Assembly: GCA_030649935.1 (NCBI GenBank)
Contig: JAUSFN010000022.1
Coordinates: forward strand, 1-64,000
Length of the DNA: 64,000 nt
From: Candidatus Planktophila sp.
Lineage (GTDB): Bacteria; Actinomycetota; Actinomycetes; Nanopelagicales; Nanopelagicaceae
Reading direction: 5' to 3'
Position numbers and translations under genes: made by a program. Shown piece by piece: positions 19,769 through 28,548 of this stretch; positions within the stretch are counted from its first letter, which is position 1, and every line of letters begins with the position of its first letter. Below the pieces are notes generated by a model. The model ran no database searches, was not told the DNA's origin, and saw only the letters and a program-made list of their open reading frames with translations.

Positions 19769-19786
19769 TTTTTGCTACAATCAGCT

Positions 19787-20560
19787 ATGTCGAAAATGCC
19801 CGCGCTCTATATCGGCCACGGTGCGCCGATGCTTCTCGATGATCAACTATGGACATCTCAGTTGCGAGGAATATCAGAGGAAATTGAACGACCAAAGGCG
19901 ATCTTAATTGTCAGTGCGCACTGGGAGTCGCAACCAATAACTTTGAGCAACCCCGCGGCCAATGCCCCACTCGTATATGACTTCAGTGGCTTTGATCGTA
20001 AGTTTTATGAGATGACATATAACAGCCCAGATGCGACTTCGGTTTCAACGCTGGTCGCTTCGATGATGCCTGATACCGAACCAGTGCATCAATCCAGTCG
20101 AGGTTTAGATCATGGTGCATGGGTGCCCTTGCGCGTGATGTATCCGGATGCAGATATTCCCGTTGTCCAAATGTCTATGCCAACGAGTGATCCAGCAAAA
20201 CTTTTAGAACTCGGTAAAAGACTGCACCCATTGCGCGATCAAGGAGTTCTCATCATTGGATCTGGTTTTATGACCCATGGGTTGCAGTATCTTCGCAACT
20301 GGTCACCTGACGCACTCGCACCAACGTGGTCAAGTGAATTTGATGCATGGGCAGAAAAAGCTCTGGCGGCTGGTGATGTCGATACACTTTCAAATTTCCG
20401 CGAATTAGCCCCCGGAATGCCGTATGCCCATCCAACCGTTGAACATTTCACACCGTTATTTATAACTTTAGGTGCGGCCAGCGTGGCCGATGCTGCCCCG
20501 CAAACCCTTATAGATGGTTACTTCATGGGACTTAGCAAGCGAAGCATTCTCGTTGCTTAA
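19787..20560 (+). CDS. DODA-type extradiol ring-cleavage dioxygenase (YgiD family)
   Basis: A LigB/4,5-DOPA-dioxygenase-family protein of 258 residues, zinc- or iron-dependent and cytoplasmic. Metal-ligand histidines of the family are visible in YIGHGAPM (near residue 10), SAHWESQP, the segment GLDHGAWVPL, and GSGFMTHGL. The tail (HPTVEHFTPLFITLGAAS) is also typical. Starts upstream of the ATG at 19787 lie inside the palindromic region and are unlikely. The natural substrate of bacterial members is generally not known. It is transcribed divergently from prpB. Confidence 0.88.
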   Translation: MSKMPALYIGHGAPMLLDDQLWTSQLRGISEEIERPKAILIVSAHWESQPITLSNPAANAPLVYDFSGFDRKFYEMTYNSPDATSVSTLVASMMPDTEPVHQSSRGLDHGAWVPLRVMYPDADIPVVQMSMPTSDPAKLLELGKRLHPLRDQGVLIIGSGFMTHGLQYLRNWSPDALAPTWSSEFDAWAEKALAAGDVDTLSNFRELAPGMPYAHPTVEHFTPLFITLGAASVADAAPQTLIDGYFMGLSKRSILVA

Positions 20561-20778
20561 ATATCACTGCTAGTAACTCGCTGTTAATAACTTTCTCAAA
20601 TTGTCTGAGTCCTCCGTTTTCTCTTTGGGAAATCCTTTCTTTTCACAACGATAGAGATGATTTTCGATTTTCTATGACTGATTTTGTTGCCTGGAATGTG
20701 AGGCGGCATATAGGTAGTCCTCAAACAAATTACTTGAACTATTTTCGCTATCGGCTCGAAATTTTTGTTTTGCCAGAA

Positions 20779-20829
20779 CAAAAAGATCGAGGCCAACCTC
20801 TCCCCTTGTAAGGAAATTGGTTGACCTCG
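20779..20829 (-). terminator. Rho-independent terminator of nrdJ
   Basis: On the minus strand, 17 bases after the nrdJ stop, arms CGAGGTCAACC and GGTTGGCCTCG form a near-perfect 11-bp stem followed by ATCTTTTTG. The rest of the 285-bp gap (20561-20845) shows no credible gene. Confidence 0.75.
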
Positions 20830-20845
20830 AATGAGAAAAATGTTG

Positions 20846-23677
20846 TTATGAGCAACCAGATGTGTTGCCACACCCTTCGCAGACATAGCAGGCACCAGAC
20901 ATGCGCATCTTTACACCGCAGGTCATGCACAGCGGCGCATCGGCTTTGACACCAGACAAGGCCTCCATTAGTTCAGTCGATGAACCGAACTGTTGCTTGC
21001 TATCGATAGTGACAGCAACTGGTTTAGGTACAGAAATCTGTACTGCAACGGGTGCGACTACTTCCAGATTTTCATAATCTTCAACAATATCTTCGGTGTA
21101 CTCGCCGGTCTCTAATGCACGTGCACGTTCGGAAGCTGTGTAAAGCCCCATCGCACTGCGTGTTTCAAAGGGTAAGTAATCTAGTGCTAAGCGACGGAAG
21201 ATGTAATCCATCATGGACTGTGCCATGCGGATATCGGCATCATCGGTCATGCCCGCTGGCTCAAAGCGCAAGTTAGTGAATTTTTCAACGAAGGTTTCCA
21301 GTGGAACTCCATACTGCAATCCGATTGATACTGCGATGGAGAATGCATCCATAACACCGGCCAGAGTTGATCCCTGCTTGCCGAGCTTAAGGAATACCTC
21401 TCCGAGTGCGCCATCGGCATAAGCACCCGAAGTCATGTAACCCTCTGCCCCGCCAACAGAAAACGATGTAGTCGTTGATGGGCGTGACTTTGGTAAACGT
21501 TTGCGAAGTGGCGTTGAAGGATGTGATGCAACCACTGGTGCATCACTCTTTGCCGCTTTACCATCAGATAAAGGCTGCCCGACTTTGCAGTTATCGCGAT
21601 ATACAGCCAAGGCCTTTAGCCCTAACTTCCAGCCCTCGTAGTAAACCTCTTCAACCTCTTCAACGGTTGCATCCGATGGCAAGTTAACCGTCTTTGAAAT
21701 CGCACCAGATAAGAATGGTTGGCAGGCAGCCATCATCCGAACATGGCCCATCGGAGCAATGGAGCGTGCCCCGAGTGCGCAGTCAAAGACGTCATAATGC
21801 TCTGGCTTTAATCCGGGAGCATCGATAACGTGGCCATGAGTAGAGATGAATTCAACGATCGCTTCAATAGTCTCCTCGGTATAGCCGAGCTTGCGAAGTG
21901 CGGCCGGTACTGTCTGGTTAACGATCTGCATAGAACCGCCGCCGACAAGCTTCTTAAACTTTACGAGTGAGAAATCTGGTTCGATTCCTGTTGTATCGCA
22001 ATCCATCATCAAACCGATTGTGCCGGTCGGGGCAAGGACAGAGATCTGAGCGTTGCGCCAACCATTCTTTTCACCCGTTGAAAGACATGCATCCCAGGCT
22101 TTGTTGGCCTGGGTCCAAACATCGCGATCAAGGGTGGTCTCTGATTTTGCAGATGAAGATGCTGCGGCATGCTTACGCATCACGCGGGCGTGGGCGCTGG
22201 CATTCTGGGCAAAGCCGGCATATGGCCCAACAATTCCAGCTAGTTCCGCCGAGCGCTTATAGGTAATTCCGCTCATCAATGAAGTGATGGCACCAGCGAG
22301 AGCGCGACCACCATCAGAGTCATAAGCAAGACCCGATGCCATCAAAAGCGCACCTAGGTTTGCATAACCAATACCTAACTGACGATAAGCCTTAGTGGTG
22401 TCGCCAATTGCCTCTGTTGGGAAATCTGCGAAACAGATTGAGATATCCATGGCAGTGATAATCATTTCTGCAGCCCGACCAAATGTTTTAGCATCAAAAG
22501 AGCCATCTGATTTCAGAAACTTCATTAAGTTAAGTGAGGCTAAGTTACATGATGAGTTATCTAATGACATGTACTCAGAGCATGGATTCGATGCATTAAT
22601 GCGACCTGTTTCTGGATTGGTGTGCCAATCATTGATTGTGTCGTCATATTGAATTCCAGGATCGGCACATGCCCAAGCGGCTTGTGCCATCTTTGTAAAT
22701 AAAGTTTTAGCATCAATGGTATCGATGACTTCACCGGTACCGCGCGCGGTTAAACCAAACTGCTCGCCCTTTTCAACTGCACGCATGAACTCATCGGAAA
22801 CACGAACTGAGTTATTTGCATTTTGATACTGGACAGAGATGATGTCTTTTCCACCAAGATCCATATCAAAACCTGCATCGCGAAGTGCGCGAATCTTGTC
22901 CTCTTCTTTTACTTTAGTCTCAATAAACTCTTCAATATCTGGGTGAGAAACATCTAGAACAACCATCTTGGCCGCACGGCGTGTTGCACCACCTGATTTA
23001 ATTGTTCCGGCAGAGGCATCGGCACCACGCATAAATGAGACTGGCCCAGATGCAGTTCCGCCTGATTTTAATAGTTCTTTCGATGAACGGATGCGAGATA
23101 GATTAAGTCCAGCACCTGAGCCGCCCTTGAAAATCATTCCCTCTTCGCGATACCAGTTAAGAATGCTCTCCATTGTGTCATCGACAGAGAGAATAAAACA
23201 TGCACTGACTTGCTGTGGCTCATTTGTTCCTACGTTAAACCAGACCGGAGAGTTGAAAGAAAATATCTGGTGCATCAGCATATGCGTGAGTTCGTGCTCG
23301 AAGATTTCTGCATCGGCATCGGTTGCAAAGTAGCCATGCTCTTTACCTGCCTTTGTATATGTAAGTACAACGCGATCAATAACCTGCTTGAGTGAATACT
23401 CACGGTTTTCGGCACCGACTGCTCCACGGAAATATTTAGTCGTAACAATGGTAGATGCATTTACTGACCAGAAATCTGGATACTCAACACCGTGTTGTTC
23501 GAATACGGTCTCTCCCGTTTTCCAGTTTTGCTGCACTACATCTCGACGCTCCCATTTAACTTCATCGTACGGGTGAATACCCTCGTTGGTGTAGATGCGT
23601 TCGATCGTTAAGCCCTTACCTTTGATTGTGTTATGAGCTTTGATCTTGGCTGGTCGGTTGATAACCGTCTCTGACAT
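20846..23677 (-). CDS. nrdJ: Adenosylcobalamin-dependent (class II) ribonucleotide reductase
   Basis: Reduces ribonucleotides to deoxyribonucleotides using a B12 radical. At 943 residues it is the long actinobacterial form. Seen in order: FSFNSPVWFNVG near residue 140, the active-site cysteine in QQVSACFILS, GGSGAGLNLSRIRSS, the radical-site region SNPCSEYMSLDNSSCNL, APTGTIGLMMDCDTTGIEP, and a C-terminal cysteine-rich tail (CMTCGVKMRMSGACYVCEGC) that shuttles electrons. nrdR lies 35 bases upstream on the same strand, so NrdR control of both is expected. No B12 riboswitch is visible. The enzyme makes this organism depend on cobalamin for DNA precursor synthesis unless another reductase exists elsewhere. 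Confidence 0.96.
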   Translation of the reverse strand: MSETVINRPAKIKAHNTIKGKGLTIERIYTNEGIHPYDEVKWERRDVVQQNWKTGETVFEQHGVEYPDFWSVNASTIVTTKYFRGAVGAENREYSLKQVIDRVVLTYTKAGKEHGYFATDADAEIFEHELTHMLMHQIFSFNSPVWFNVGTNEPQQVSACFILSVDDTMESILNWYREEGMIFKGGSGAGLNLSRIRSSKELLKSGGTASGPVSFMRGADASAGTIKSGGATRRAAKMVVLDVSHPDIEEFIETKVKEEDKIRALRDAGFDMDLGGKDIISVQYQNANNSVRVSDEFMRAVEKGEQFGLTARGTGEVIDTIDAKTLFTKMAQAAWACADPGIQYDDTINDWHTNPETGRINASNPCSEYMSLDNSSCNLASLNLMKFLKSDGSFDAKTFGRAAEMIITAMDISICFADFPTEAIGDTTKAYRQLGIGYANLGALLMASGLAYDSDGGRALAGAITSLMSGITYKRSAELAGIVGPYAGFAQNASAHARVMRKHAAASSSAKSETTLDRDVWTQANKAWDACLSTGEKNGWRNAQISVLAPTGTIGLMMDCDTTGIEPDFSLVKFKKLVGGGSMQIVNQTVPAALRKLGYTEETIEAIVEFISTHGHVIDAPGLKPEHYDVFDCALGARSIAPMGHVRMMAACQPFLSGAISKTVNLPSDATVEEVEEVYYEGWKLGLKALAVYRDNCKVGQPLSDGKAAKSDAPVVASHPSTPLRKRLPKSRPSTTTSFSVGGAEGYMTSGAYADGALGEVFLKLGKQGSTLAGVMDAFSIAVSIGLQYGVPLETFVEKFTNLRFEPAGMTDDADIRMAQSMMDYIFRRLALDYLPFETRSAMGLYTASERARALETGEYTEDIVEDYENLEVVAPVAVQISVPKPVAVTIDSKQQFGSSTELMEALSGVKADAPLCMTCGVKMRMSGACYVCEGCGNTSGCS

Positions 23678-23712
23678 ATATATTTCCCCGTATTTCTTTA
23701 GTAGGCCGTTAA

Positions 23713-24240
23713 TTAATCATTTGAAGGTGCAGCGTTTGTACTTATTTTTTCTTTACTTACATCTGCACGGGGTATCTCTGCAGTTCTTACGTTCGAAGGC
23801 ATAGCGCGCAGTAATGCGATCTCGCCTTCAAAATCCTCAAGAGAGGCAAAGTTACGGTACACCGAGGCATACCGTAAGTAAGCCACCTCATCGAGTTCGC
23901 GAAGCGGTGCCAAAATCGCCATGCCAACTTCTTGGGCCTCGATTTCAGCTTGACCAGTGCTTCGTAGAGTTTCCTCCACGCGCTGGGCGAGTAACACTAA
24001 ATCATCTTCATTAACTGGGCGTCCTTGGCAGGCTTTGCGTACGCCAACCAGGACTTTTTCACGACTAAATGGCTCAGTGGCGCCACTGCGTTTAATAATA
24101 CTGAGCACGGCGACCTCTTGAGTTGAAAAACGTTGGCCGCACTGTGGGCACTCGCGGCGGCGGCGAATCTGCGTTCCCTCTTCGGCAGGTCTAGAGTCAA
24201 TGACTCGAGAGTCATCGTGTCTGCAAAACGGGCAAATCAC
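23713..24240 (-). CDS. nrdR: Transcriptional repressor NrdR
   Basis: Senses ATP/dATP and represses ribonucleotide reductase genes. The N-terminal zinc ribbon [15 protein letters not shown]...CPQCGQRF is followed by an ATP-cone domain ([23 protein letters not shown]...). The GTG at 24240 gives the standard N-terminus VICPFC and a 175-residue protein. Starting further upstream would add about 41 unrelated residues and run through the NrdR-box region. The C-terminal 25 residues beyond the ATP-cone are poorly conserved. It is cotranscribed with nrdJ downstream. Confidence 0.92.
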   Translation of the reverse strand: MICPFCRHDDSRVIDSRPAEEGTQIRRRRECPQCGQRFSTQEVAVLSIIKRSGATEPFSREKVLVGVRKACQGRPVNEDDLVLLAQRVEETLRSTGQAEIEAQEVGMAILAPLRELDEVAYLRYASVYRNFASLEDFEGEIALLRAMPSNVRTAEIPRADVSKEKISTNAAPSND

Positions 24241-24312
24241 CTCGGCGTGTCTCCCTTCATTTATCGAGTCCCTATGTAGCGCTAAAGAGGGGATTTCCAA
24301 AACTACCGTAAA

Positions 24313-24360
24313 AACACTACTTATGGAAGTTTCGGGCTCTCCTACCCCTATATATAGTGG
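24313..24360 (-). promoter_or_regulatory. Candidate pair of NrdR boxes
   Basis: CCACTATATATAGGGG (minus strand, 24345-24360) is close to the NrdR-box consensus acaCwAtATaTwGtgt. A weaker relative (ACTTCCATAAGTAGTGT, 24313-24329) lies 32 bp away, the helical spacing usual for NrdR box pairs. The pair lies 73-120 bp upstream of the nrdR start, which would give autoregulation of nrdR-nrdJ. Confidence 0.55.
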
Positions 24361-24499
24361 CAACTATAAAGCATTGGACGAGAGTTTGCCGTTAGGAACT
24401 GCGTCAATAGGGGTTTAGGGCGTGTCGTTTTACTCACCCTCATCACAGCCAGCGCTCAGCCAGCGTAAGGCCAGTAAGCCAGAACATTGTCCCATCTTC

Positions 24500-24886
24500 T
24501 TAAGCGATTAAACGAGCCCCTTTGTGGGCCTTGGCTAAGGCGGCGTCGCATGTCCAGAGCGTTGCCTTGATGGTGCTGGCTGTGGCACTGATGATCGCAT
24601 CTGGAGTTCGAAGGCCCGTACTAGCCCTGATATGAGTGGCTACGACTGCAATCTCACTAGAAAGAGCAATTGGCTCACCGAAATGCTTTCTAATCTCCTC
24701 AGCCATTTCGTTGCAGGCCTTAAGAGAAATTTTAGCTGGCCTTACTAAGACTTCGGTCAGAGTTATTGTTGAAATCACCAGTCTCTCTTCGATCTCGGTT
24801 ACCGCTTTTCTAGCAGCCGTGTGGTGTTTATCAAATGGCGTGAGCAAAGCAATAACCACTGAGGAATCTAAAACTATTCCGGCCAT
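24500..24886 (-). CDS. vapC: PIN-domain ribonuclease toxin (VapC-like)
   Basis: A 128-residue predicted RNase toxin of a type II module. PIN acidic residues are visible: Asp in IVLDSSVVI (residue 7), Glu in ITLTEVLVRP, Asp in GLRTPDAIISATA and Asp in WTCDAALA. These four form the usual Mg-binding site. It overlaps the upstream AbrB-type antitoxin by 13 bases, the standard antitoxin-first order. Target RNA cannot be read from sequence. Confidence 0.85.
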   Translation of the reverse strand: MAGIVLDSSVVIALLTPFDKHHTAARKAVTEIEERLVISTITLTEVLVRPAKISLKACNEMAEEIRKHFGEPIALSSEIAVVATHIRASTGLRTPDAIISATASTIKATLWTCDAALAKAHKGARLIA

Positions 24887-25188
24887 GCGCTCTTGCGTTC
24901 CTCGGATAGATCAAAGTCAGCAAATAAATCCCCATACTTGGCGACTAACTCATCGAGCGCTCTCATTTTGTCGTACTTACTTAACTCGATAAAACCAGCG
25001 TCGTTAACTACGAATTCCACTTCATCCCCTGCCTCTAAACCTACTCTTCGCAGAATATCTACGGGTACTGTCAATTGATTCTTAGAGCTCAACCGAGATG
25101 TGGATGTTCGACCGGCACGTTGCACCGGAACTTTACGTTTTAGGGCTCGCTTTTTAGCTGTTTTCTTAGCCTTTACCTTAGAAGCCAT
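24874..25188 (-). CDS. vapB: AbrB/SpoVT-type antitoxin (VapB-like)
   Basis: A 104-residue DNA-binding antitoxin for the PIN toxin. The swapped-hairpin AbrB domain spans about residues 29-75 (STSRLSSKNQLTVPVDILRRVGLEAGDEVEFVV). The C-terminal acidic tail (LFADFDLSEERKSAWPE) is the likely toxin-neutralising part. The first 25 residues are an unusually basic extension, rich in Lys/Arg (KVKAKKTAKKRALKRKV), which most AbrB antitoxins lack and which may add nonspecific DNA affinity. Autoregulation of the operon is expected for the family. Confidence 0.82.
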   Translation of the reverse strand: MASKVKAKKTAKKRALKRKVPVQRAGRTSTSRLSSKNQLTVPVDILRRVGLEAGDEVEFVVNDAGFIELSKYDKMRALDELVAKYGDLFADFDLSEERKSAWPE

Positions 25189-25224
25189 AAGTAAAGGCTA
25201 ACACAATTGATATCTCCTCATCAA

Positions 25225-25557
25225 TTACGCTGTTGGGATTCGAAGGCGAGCGCCAGCGGCTATGTCATATCCAGTGAGGTTATTTGCCTCACGGATAGTT
25301 TCGACCATCGCGGTGATATCGCCATCGCTATAGGCGGCGGCGATTGACCACAACGTGGCACCCCCTGGAGCGACCACGCTTACAAATGAGGGCGTATTGC
25401 TGACGTGATCTCCCGCACCAGAGCGGGCGGCAAAGCCAGCGGCCAGAACAACGGTCAGTGAGAGAACGACCAGAGTGCGGGCAAGACGGGCACGGCGCGA
25501 TAAGCCTTGATTTACACTGCTTTGCGGGGCTAATGAATTAAATACCACTGCGCTCAT
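25225..25557 (-). CDS. LysM-domain membrane protein, likely SOS-induced division inhibitor (YneA/DivS-like position)
   Basis: A 110-residue protein with one N-terminal membrane span (about residues 24-45, LARTLVVLSLTVVLAAGFAA) and a C-terminal LysM peptidoglycan-binding domain (VVAPGGATLWSIAAAYSDGD...REANNLTGYDIAAGARLRIP). The ATG at 25557 follows GAGGAG. It is divergent from lexA with two SOS boxes between. In Gram-positive bacteria this position and architecture belong to SOS-induced cell-division suppressors (YneA, DivS, ChiZ). The role is inferred from context, not from a catalytic motif. Confidence 0.75.
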   Translation of the reverse strand: MSAVVFNSLAPQSSVNQGLSRRARLARTLVVLSLTVVLAAGFAARSGAGDHVSNTPSFVSVVAPGGATLWSIAAAYSDGDITAMVETIREANNLTGYDIAAGARLRIPTA

Positions 25558-25605
25558 GTCGTTCTCCTCGTGCATTTTAAGCTGTAATTACCTTGGGGAA
25601 GGTAC

Positions 25606-25622
25606 CCGAACGCGTGTTCGAA
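25606..25622. promoter_or_regulatory. LexA (SOS) box, LysM-gene side
   Basis: CGAACGCGTGTTCG at 25607-25620 is a perfect palindrome matching the Gram-positive/actinobacterial SOS consensus CGAAC-N4-GTTCG. It lies about 50 bp upstream of the LysM gene start on the minus strand. Confidence 0.88.
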
Positions 25623-25665
25623 TAACCCAATTAAACACCACGCCACTGACAAAGGCAAGAAATTT

Positions 25666-25681
25666 TCGAACAGGTGTTTGA
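25666..25681. promoter_or_regulatory. LexA (SOS) box, lexA side
   Basis: TCGAACAGGTGTTTGA matches the SOS consensus with one asymmetric base. It lies 31 bp before the lexA ATG, positioned for autorepression. The leader has no clear ribosome site, so lexA may be translated from a short or leaderless transcript. Confidence 0.85.
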
Positions 25682-25712
25682 ATTTGCCGTCAATCTCTGT
25701 CACCATCTACCC

Positions 25713-26348
25713 ATGAGCACACAGCGCACTCCAAACCCGGCCGGCTTAAGCCCACGTCAATCTGAAATCCTCACGGTCATACAGGCCTCGATGAGCGATC
25801 ACGGTTATGCCCCATCGATGCGCGAAATCGGAGCGGCGGTCGGATTAACGAGCACCGCCTCAGTTAAATACCAGCTCGAAATCCTAGAAGCTAAAGGCTT
25901 TATCCGGCGCGACGAGAGCAAGGGTCGAGCCCTGGAACTTACTCCTGATGATCACGGCGCACCTGTAGATAAAACTCGATTGATTCCCTTAGTCGGACGC
26001 ATTGCAGCGGGCGGGCCGATTACGGCCGAACAAGAGATTCAAGAGTCCTTTCCACTTCCTGAATCAATTGTTGGGAGCGGTGATTTATTTATGCTCAAAG
26101 TCGTTGGTGAATCAATGATCGATGCTGCAATTTGCGATGGTGACTTCGTGGTTATTCGTTCTCAAAAGGATTGCAATAACGGTGAGATAGTTGCCGCGAT
26201 GATTGATGGTGAAGCAACCGTTAAAGTTTTTTCTCGCAAAAACGGCCACATCTGGTTGCTTCCAGCTAATGAAAACTTCGCTCCCATCGAAGGTGATTCC
26301 TGCGAAATCTTAGGCAAAGTAACTGCAGTTCTTCGCTCACTTCGTTAA
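25713..26348 (+). CDS. lexA: SOS repressor LexA
   Basis: Represses DNA-damage genes and self-cleaves when RecA is activated. The N-terminal winged helix (residues 8-70) has [12 protein letters not shown] and [17 protein letters not shown]. The cleavage site Ala-Gly is in GRIAAGGPI near residue 104. The catalytic Ser is in VVGESMIDA and the Lys in EATVKVFSR. The ATG at 25713 is preferred: earlier in-frame codons would run through the SOS box. Two SOS boxes precede it. Confidence 0.96.
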   Translation: MSTQRTPNPAGLSPRQSEILTVIQASMSDHGYAPSMREIGAAVGLTSTASVKYQLEILEAKGFIRRDESKGRALELTPDDHGAPVDKTRLIPLVGRIAAGGPITAEQEIQESFPLPESIVGSGDLFMLKVVGESMIDAAICDGDFVVIRSQKDCNNGEIVAAMIDGEATVKVFSRKNGHIWLLPANENFAPIEGDSCEILGKVTAVLRSLR

Positions 26349-26490
26349 ATCTAAGTAGCCTTGACTTATGGCTTTAGTGAGCAATAGCACTACGGATCCA
26401 GGCTCGCCTTAGTTCGGCCATGTAGTTACCATAGAGTCAATTCTTCACAATTTTTCTTTACGAAATGCAATTTTGGATGGAGTGTTTTCA

Positions 26491-27879
26491 ATGAGCGATA
26501 CAAGTCCGGGCTATGGGATAACCATTCGAGTCGAAGCCACAACGACATCATCACCGACATCCTTGATTCCAGCAGCAATCGTGGCTGCCGGTGGAACACT
26601 CACCGCACTCGATGTCGTTGAATCACACCATGATCGCGTCGTAGTTGATGTCACCTGCGATACGCGGGATGCTGATCACGCCGAAGAAATTGCCGCAGCG
26701 ATTAGCGCCGCATCTCCAAATTTTAATGTTAAAAAAGTTAGTGACCGAACATTTCTTATGCATTTAGGTGGAAAATTAGAGGTTGCATCCAAGGTACCTC
26801 TTAAAACACGAGATGATTTATCTCGGGCTTATACCCCCGGCGTTGCACGAATCTGTTTAGCAATCGCTGCCGATAAATCCGATGCTCGTCGATTAACTAT
26901 TAAGCGAAATACTGTCGCCGTTGTTTCGGATGGCTCAGCTATTTTAGGTCTTGGAAATCTAGGTCCCTATGCGGCTATGCCCGTAATGGAGGGCAAGGCC
27001 GTTTTATTTAAGCGCTTTGCCAATGTCGATGCATGGCCAATCTGTCTGGATTCACAAGATACTGAAGAGATCATCCGCGCAGTTCAATTAATCGCGCCGG
27101 GCTTTGGTGGCATCAACCTAGAAGATATCTCTGCACCGCGCTGCTTTGAAATTGAAGCACGGTTGAAAGAAAGCCTTGATATTCCAGTTTTTCACGATGA
27201 TCAACATGGCACTGCAATTGTTGTCTTAGCTGGCTTGCTCAATGCGTTACGCATTGTTAAAAAAGAGATGAGCGAAGTTCGCATTGTGATGATGGGTGCA
27301 GGCGCAGCTGGCAATGCCATCTTACGTCTACTCTTTCTTTCAGGTCTAAAACATGCATCGGTCTTTGATTCAAAAGGTATCTTGCACAATGAGAGCAAGG
27401 CCGATAATGAGATGCGCAGATGGCTGATTAGTAACACTAATGTAGAAAACAAAACACACTCAATCACTGAAGAGATGAAAGGCGCAGATATTTTTATTGG
27501 GGTGAGCGCTCCAAACGTAATTACCGAGGCCCATGTTGAATCCATGGCTCGCGATGCCATTGTCTTTGCAATGTCCAATCCCGACCCAGAGATTGACCCA
27601 GCTCTTGCCCAAAAGCATGCCCGCATAGTTGCCACCGGTAGAAGCGATTACCCAAATCAAATCAATAATGTTTTGGCTTTCCCAGGGCTATTTCGCGGGC
27701 TCCTAGATGCAGGAGTTTCAAAGATTACCGATGAGATGTTAGTTGCGGCAGCTCGCGCAATTTCTGAGTGCGTAAAGCCCGATCAACTCAATGAGAATTT
27801 CATCGTCCCTAGCGTATTTGACCCAGCGGTCTCCCCTTCCGTATCAAATGCCGTGTATAAAATCGCAACTGAGAAATAA
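26491..27879 (+). CDS. NAD(P)-dependent malic enzyme with N-terminal ACT domain
   Basis: Decarboxylates malate to pyruvate. The 462-residue protein has an ACT-like regulatory region (about residues 5-80) fused to the short bacterial malic-enzyme core. The core shows LKTRDDLSRAYTPGVARIC, GDG-like SDGSAILGLGNLGPYAAMPVMEGK, the metal-binding ISAPRCFEIEARL, VFHDDQHGTAIV, and a Rossmann motif MMGAGAAGNAILRLL. The ATG at 26491 follows GGAG at eight bases; a TTG at 26473 is weaker. The ACT domain suggests amino-acid or metabolite control. Confidence 0.93.
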   Translation: MSDTSPGYGITIRVEATTTSSPTSLIPAAIVAAGGTLTALDVVESHHDRVVVDVTCDTRDADHAEEIAAAISAASPNFNVKKVSDRTFLMHLGGKLEVASKVPLKTRDDLSRAYTPGVARICLAIAADKSDARRLTIKRNTVAVVSDGSAILGLGNLGPYAAMPVMEGKAVLFKRFANVDAWPICLDSQDTEEIIRAVQLIAPGFGGINLEDISAPRCFEIEARLKESLDIPVFHDDQHGTAIVVLAGLLNALRIVKKEMSEVRIVMMGAGAAGNAILRLLFLSGLKHASVFDSKGILHNESKADNEMRRWLISNTNVENKTHSITEEMKGADIFIGVSAPNVITEAHVESMARDAIVFAMSNPDPEIDPALAQKHARIVATGRSDYPNQINNVLAFPGLFRGLLDAGVSKITDEMLVAAARAISECVKPDQLNENFIVPSVFDPAVSPSVSNAVYKIATEK

Positions 27880-27889
27880 AAACTTTAAA

Positions 27890-28546
27890 TTACTTTCTCC
27901 TGCGAGTAATAATTACACGTGCTTGATCGCCATGATGCACACTGCCCGGCTCGTAAACATCAATGCGCAGAATCTCTGGGCTTTGAATTAATCCAAGGTC
28001 AACTAAGGACGCTAACTCTTGCTCAAAACCTCTACTTTCAAAATGCTCATTATTTACTCCAATCACCAACCAACCATTGTGTTCTAGTAGAGGCAGCAGA
28101 TTGGCGATGCACTCTGGACCTAAATGCCCATGCGTAAAAGTTCCTGAGCTAAACAGCGCCTCATAGGGCGGATTCTCATTTGGAACTGCTCTCGTTAAAT
28201 CCCGTTCAAATAGCGCGCGATAAACGGCTGAACCATCTTGCCGCAACTTTGACTGAGCTTGTGCCAACATCTCAGGTGAAATATCCATGCCATCAATAAC
28301 TAAATCTGGGCGCAATCGCAGCAGATACATACCGGTTAAACCAGTTCCGGTACCTATATCTAACACTCGAGTAACTGGACCGACTACATCGTTAAAAACT
28401 TCAGCAATCGCTTTGGGATAGCGATACTGCTTAGCATCGACGAAAGATGTCTCATACGTTGCCGCCCACTTGGCATACAAACGCCGATTATCATCGGGGC
28501 TCTTTACTGAATACGCCTCGTCTAGACCAAGTGGTTCATCGCTCAT
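27890..28546 (-). CDS. Class I SAM-dependent methyltransferase
   Basis: A 218-residue methyltransferase. The SAM-binding motif I is VLDIGTGTGLTGMYLL near residue 60, followed by the acidic loop DGMDISPEMLAQAQ (motif II) and FSSGTFTHGHLGP (motif IV region). The N-terminus KSPDDNRRLYAKWAATYE is a pattern also seen in Williams-Beuren-type methyltransferases. The acceptor is unknown. It lies 2 bases behind moaA on the same strand, so it is probably cotranscribed, but a link to molybdopterin is not shown. Confidence 0.82.
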   Translation of the reverse strand: MSDEPLGLDEAYSVKSPDDNRRLYAKWAATYETSFVDAKQYRYPKAIAEVFNDVVGPVTRVLDIGTGTGLTGMYLLRLRPDLVIDGMDISPEMLAQAQSKLRQDGSAVYRALFERDLTRAVPNENPPYEALFSSGTFTHGHLGPECIANLLPLLEHNGWLVIGVNNEHFESRGFEQELASLVDLGLIQSPEILRIDVYEPGSVHHGDQARVIITRRRK

Positions 28547-28548
28547 TT

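Noticed and set aside
20596-20930. Minus-strand frames between the dioxygenase and nrdJ
   Set aside because: They overlap the nrdJ end and its terminator, have no ribosome site and look like shadows.
20846-24240. Cobalamin riboswitch before nrdJ
   Set aside because: Only 35 bases separate nrdR and nrdJ, and the region before nrdR shows no B12-box pattern.
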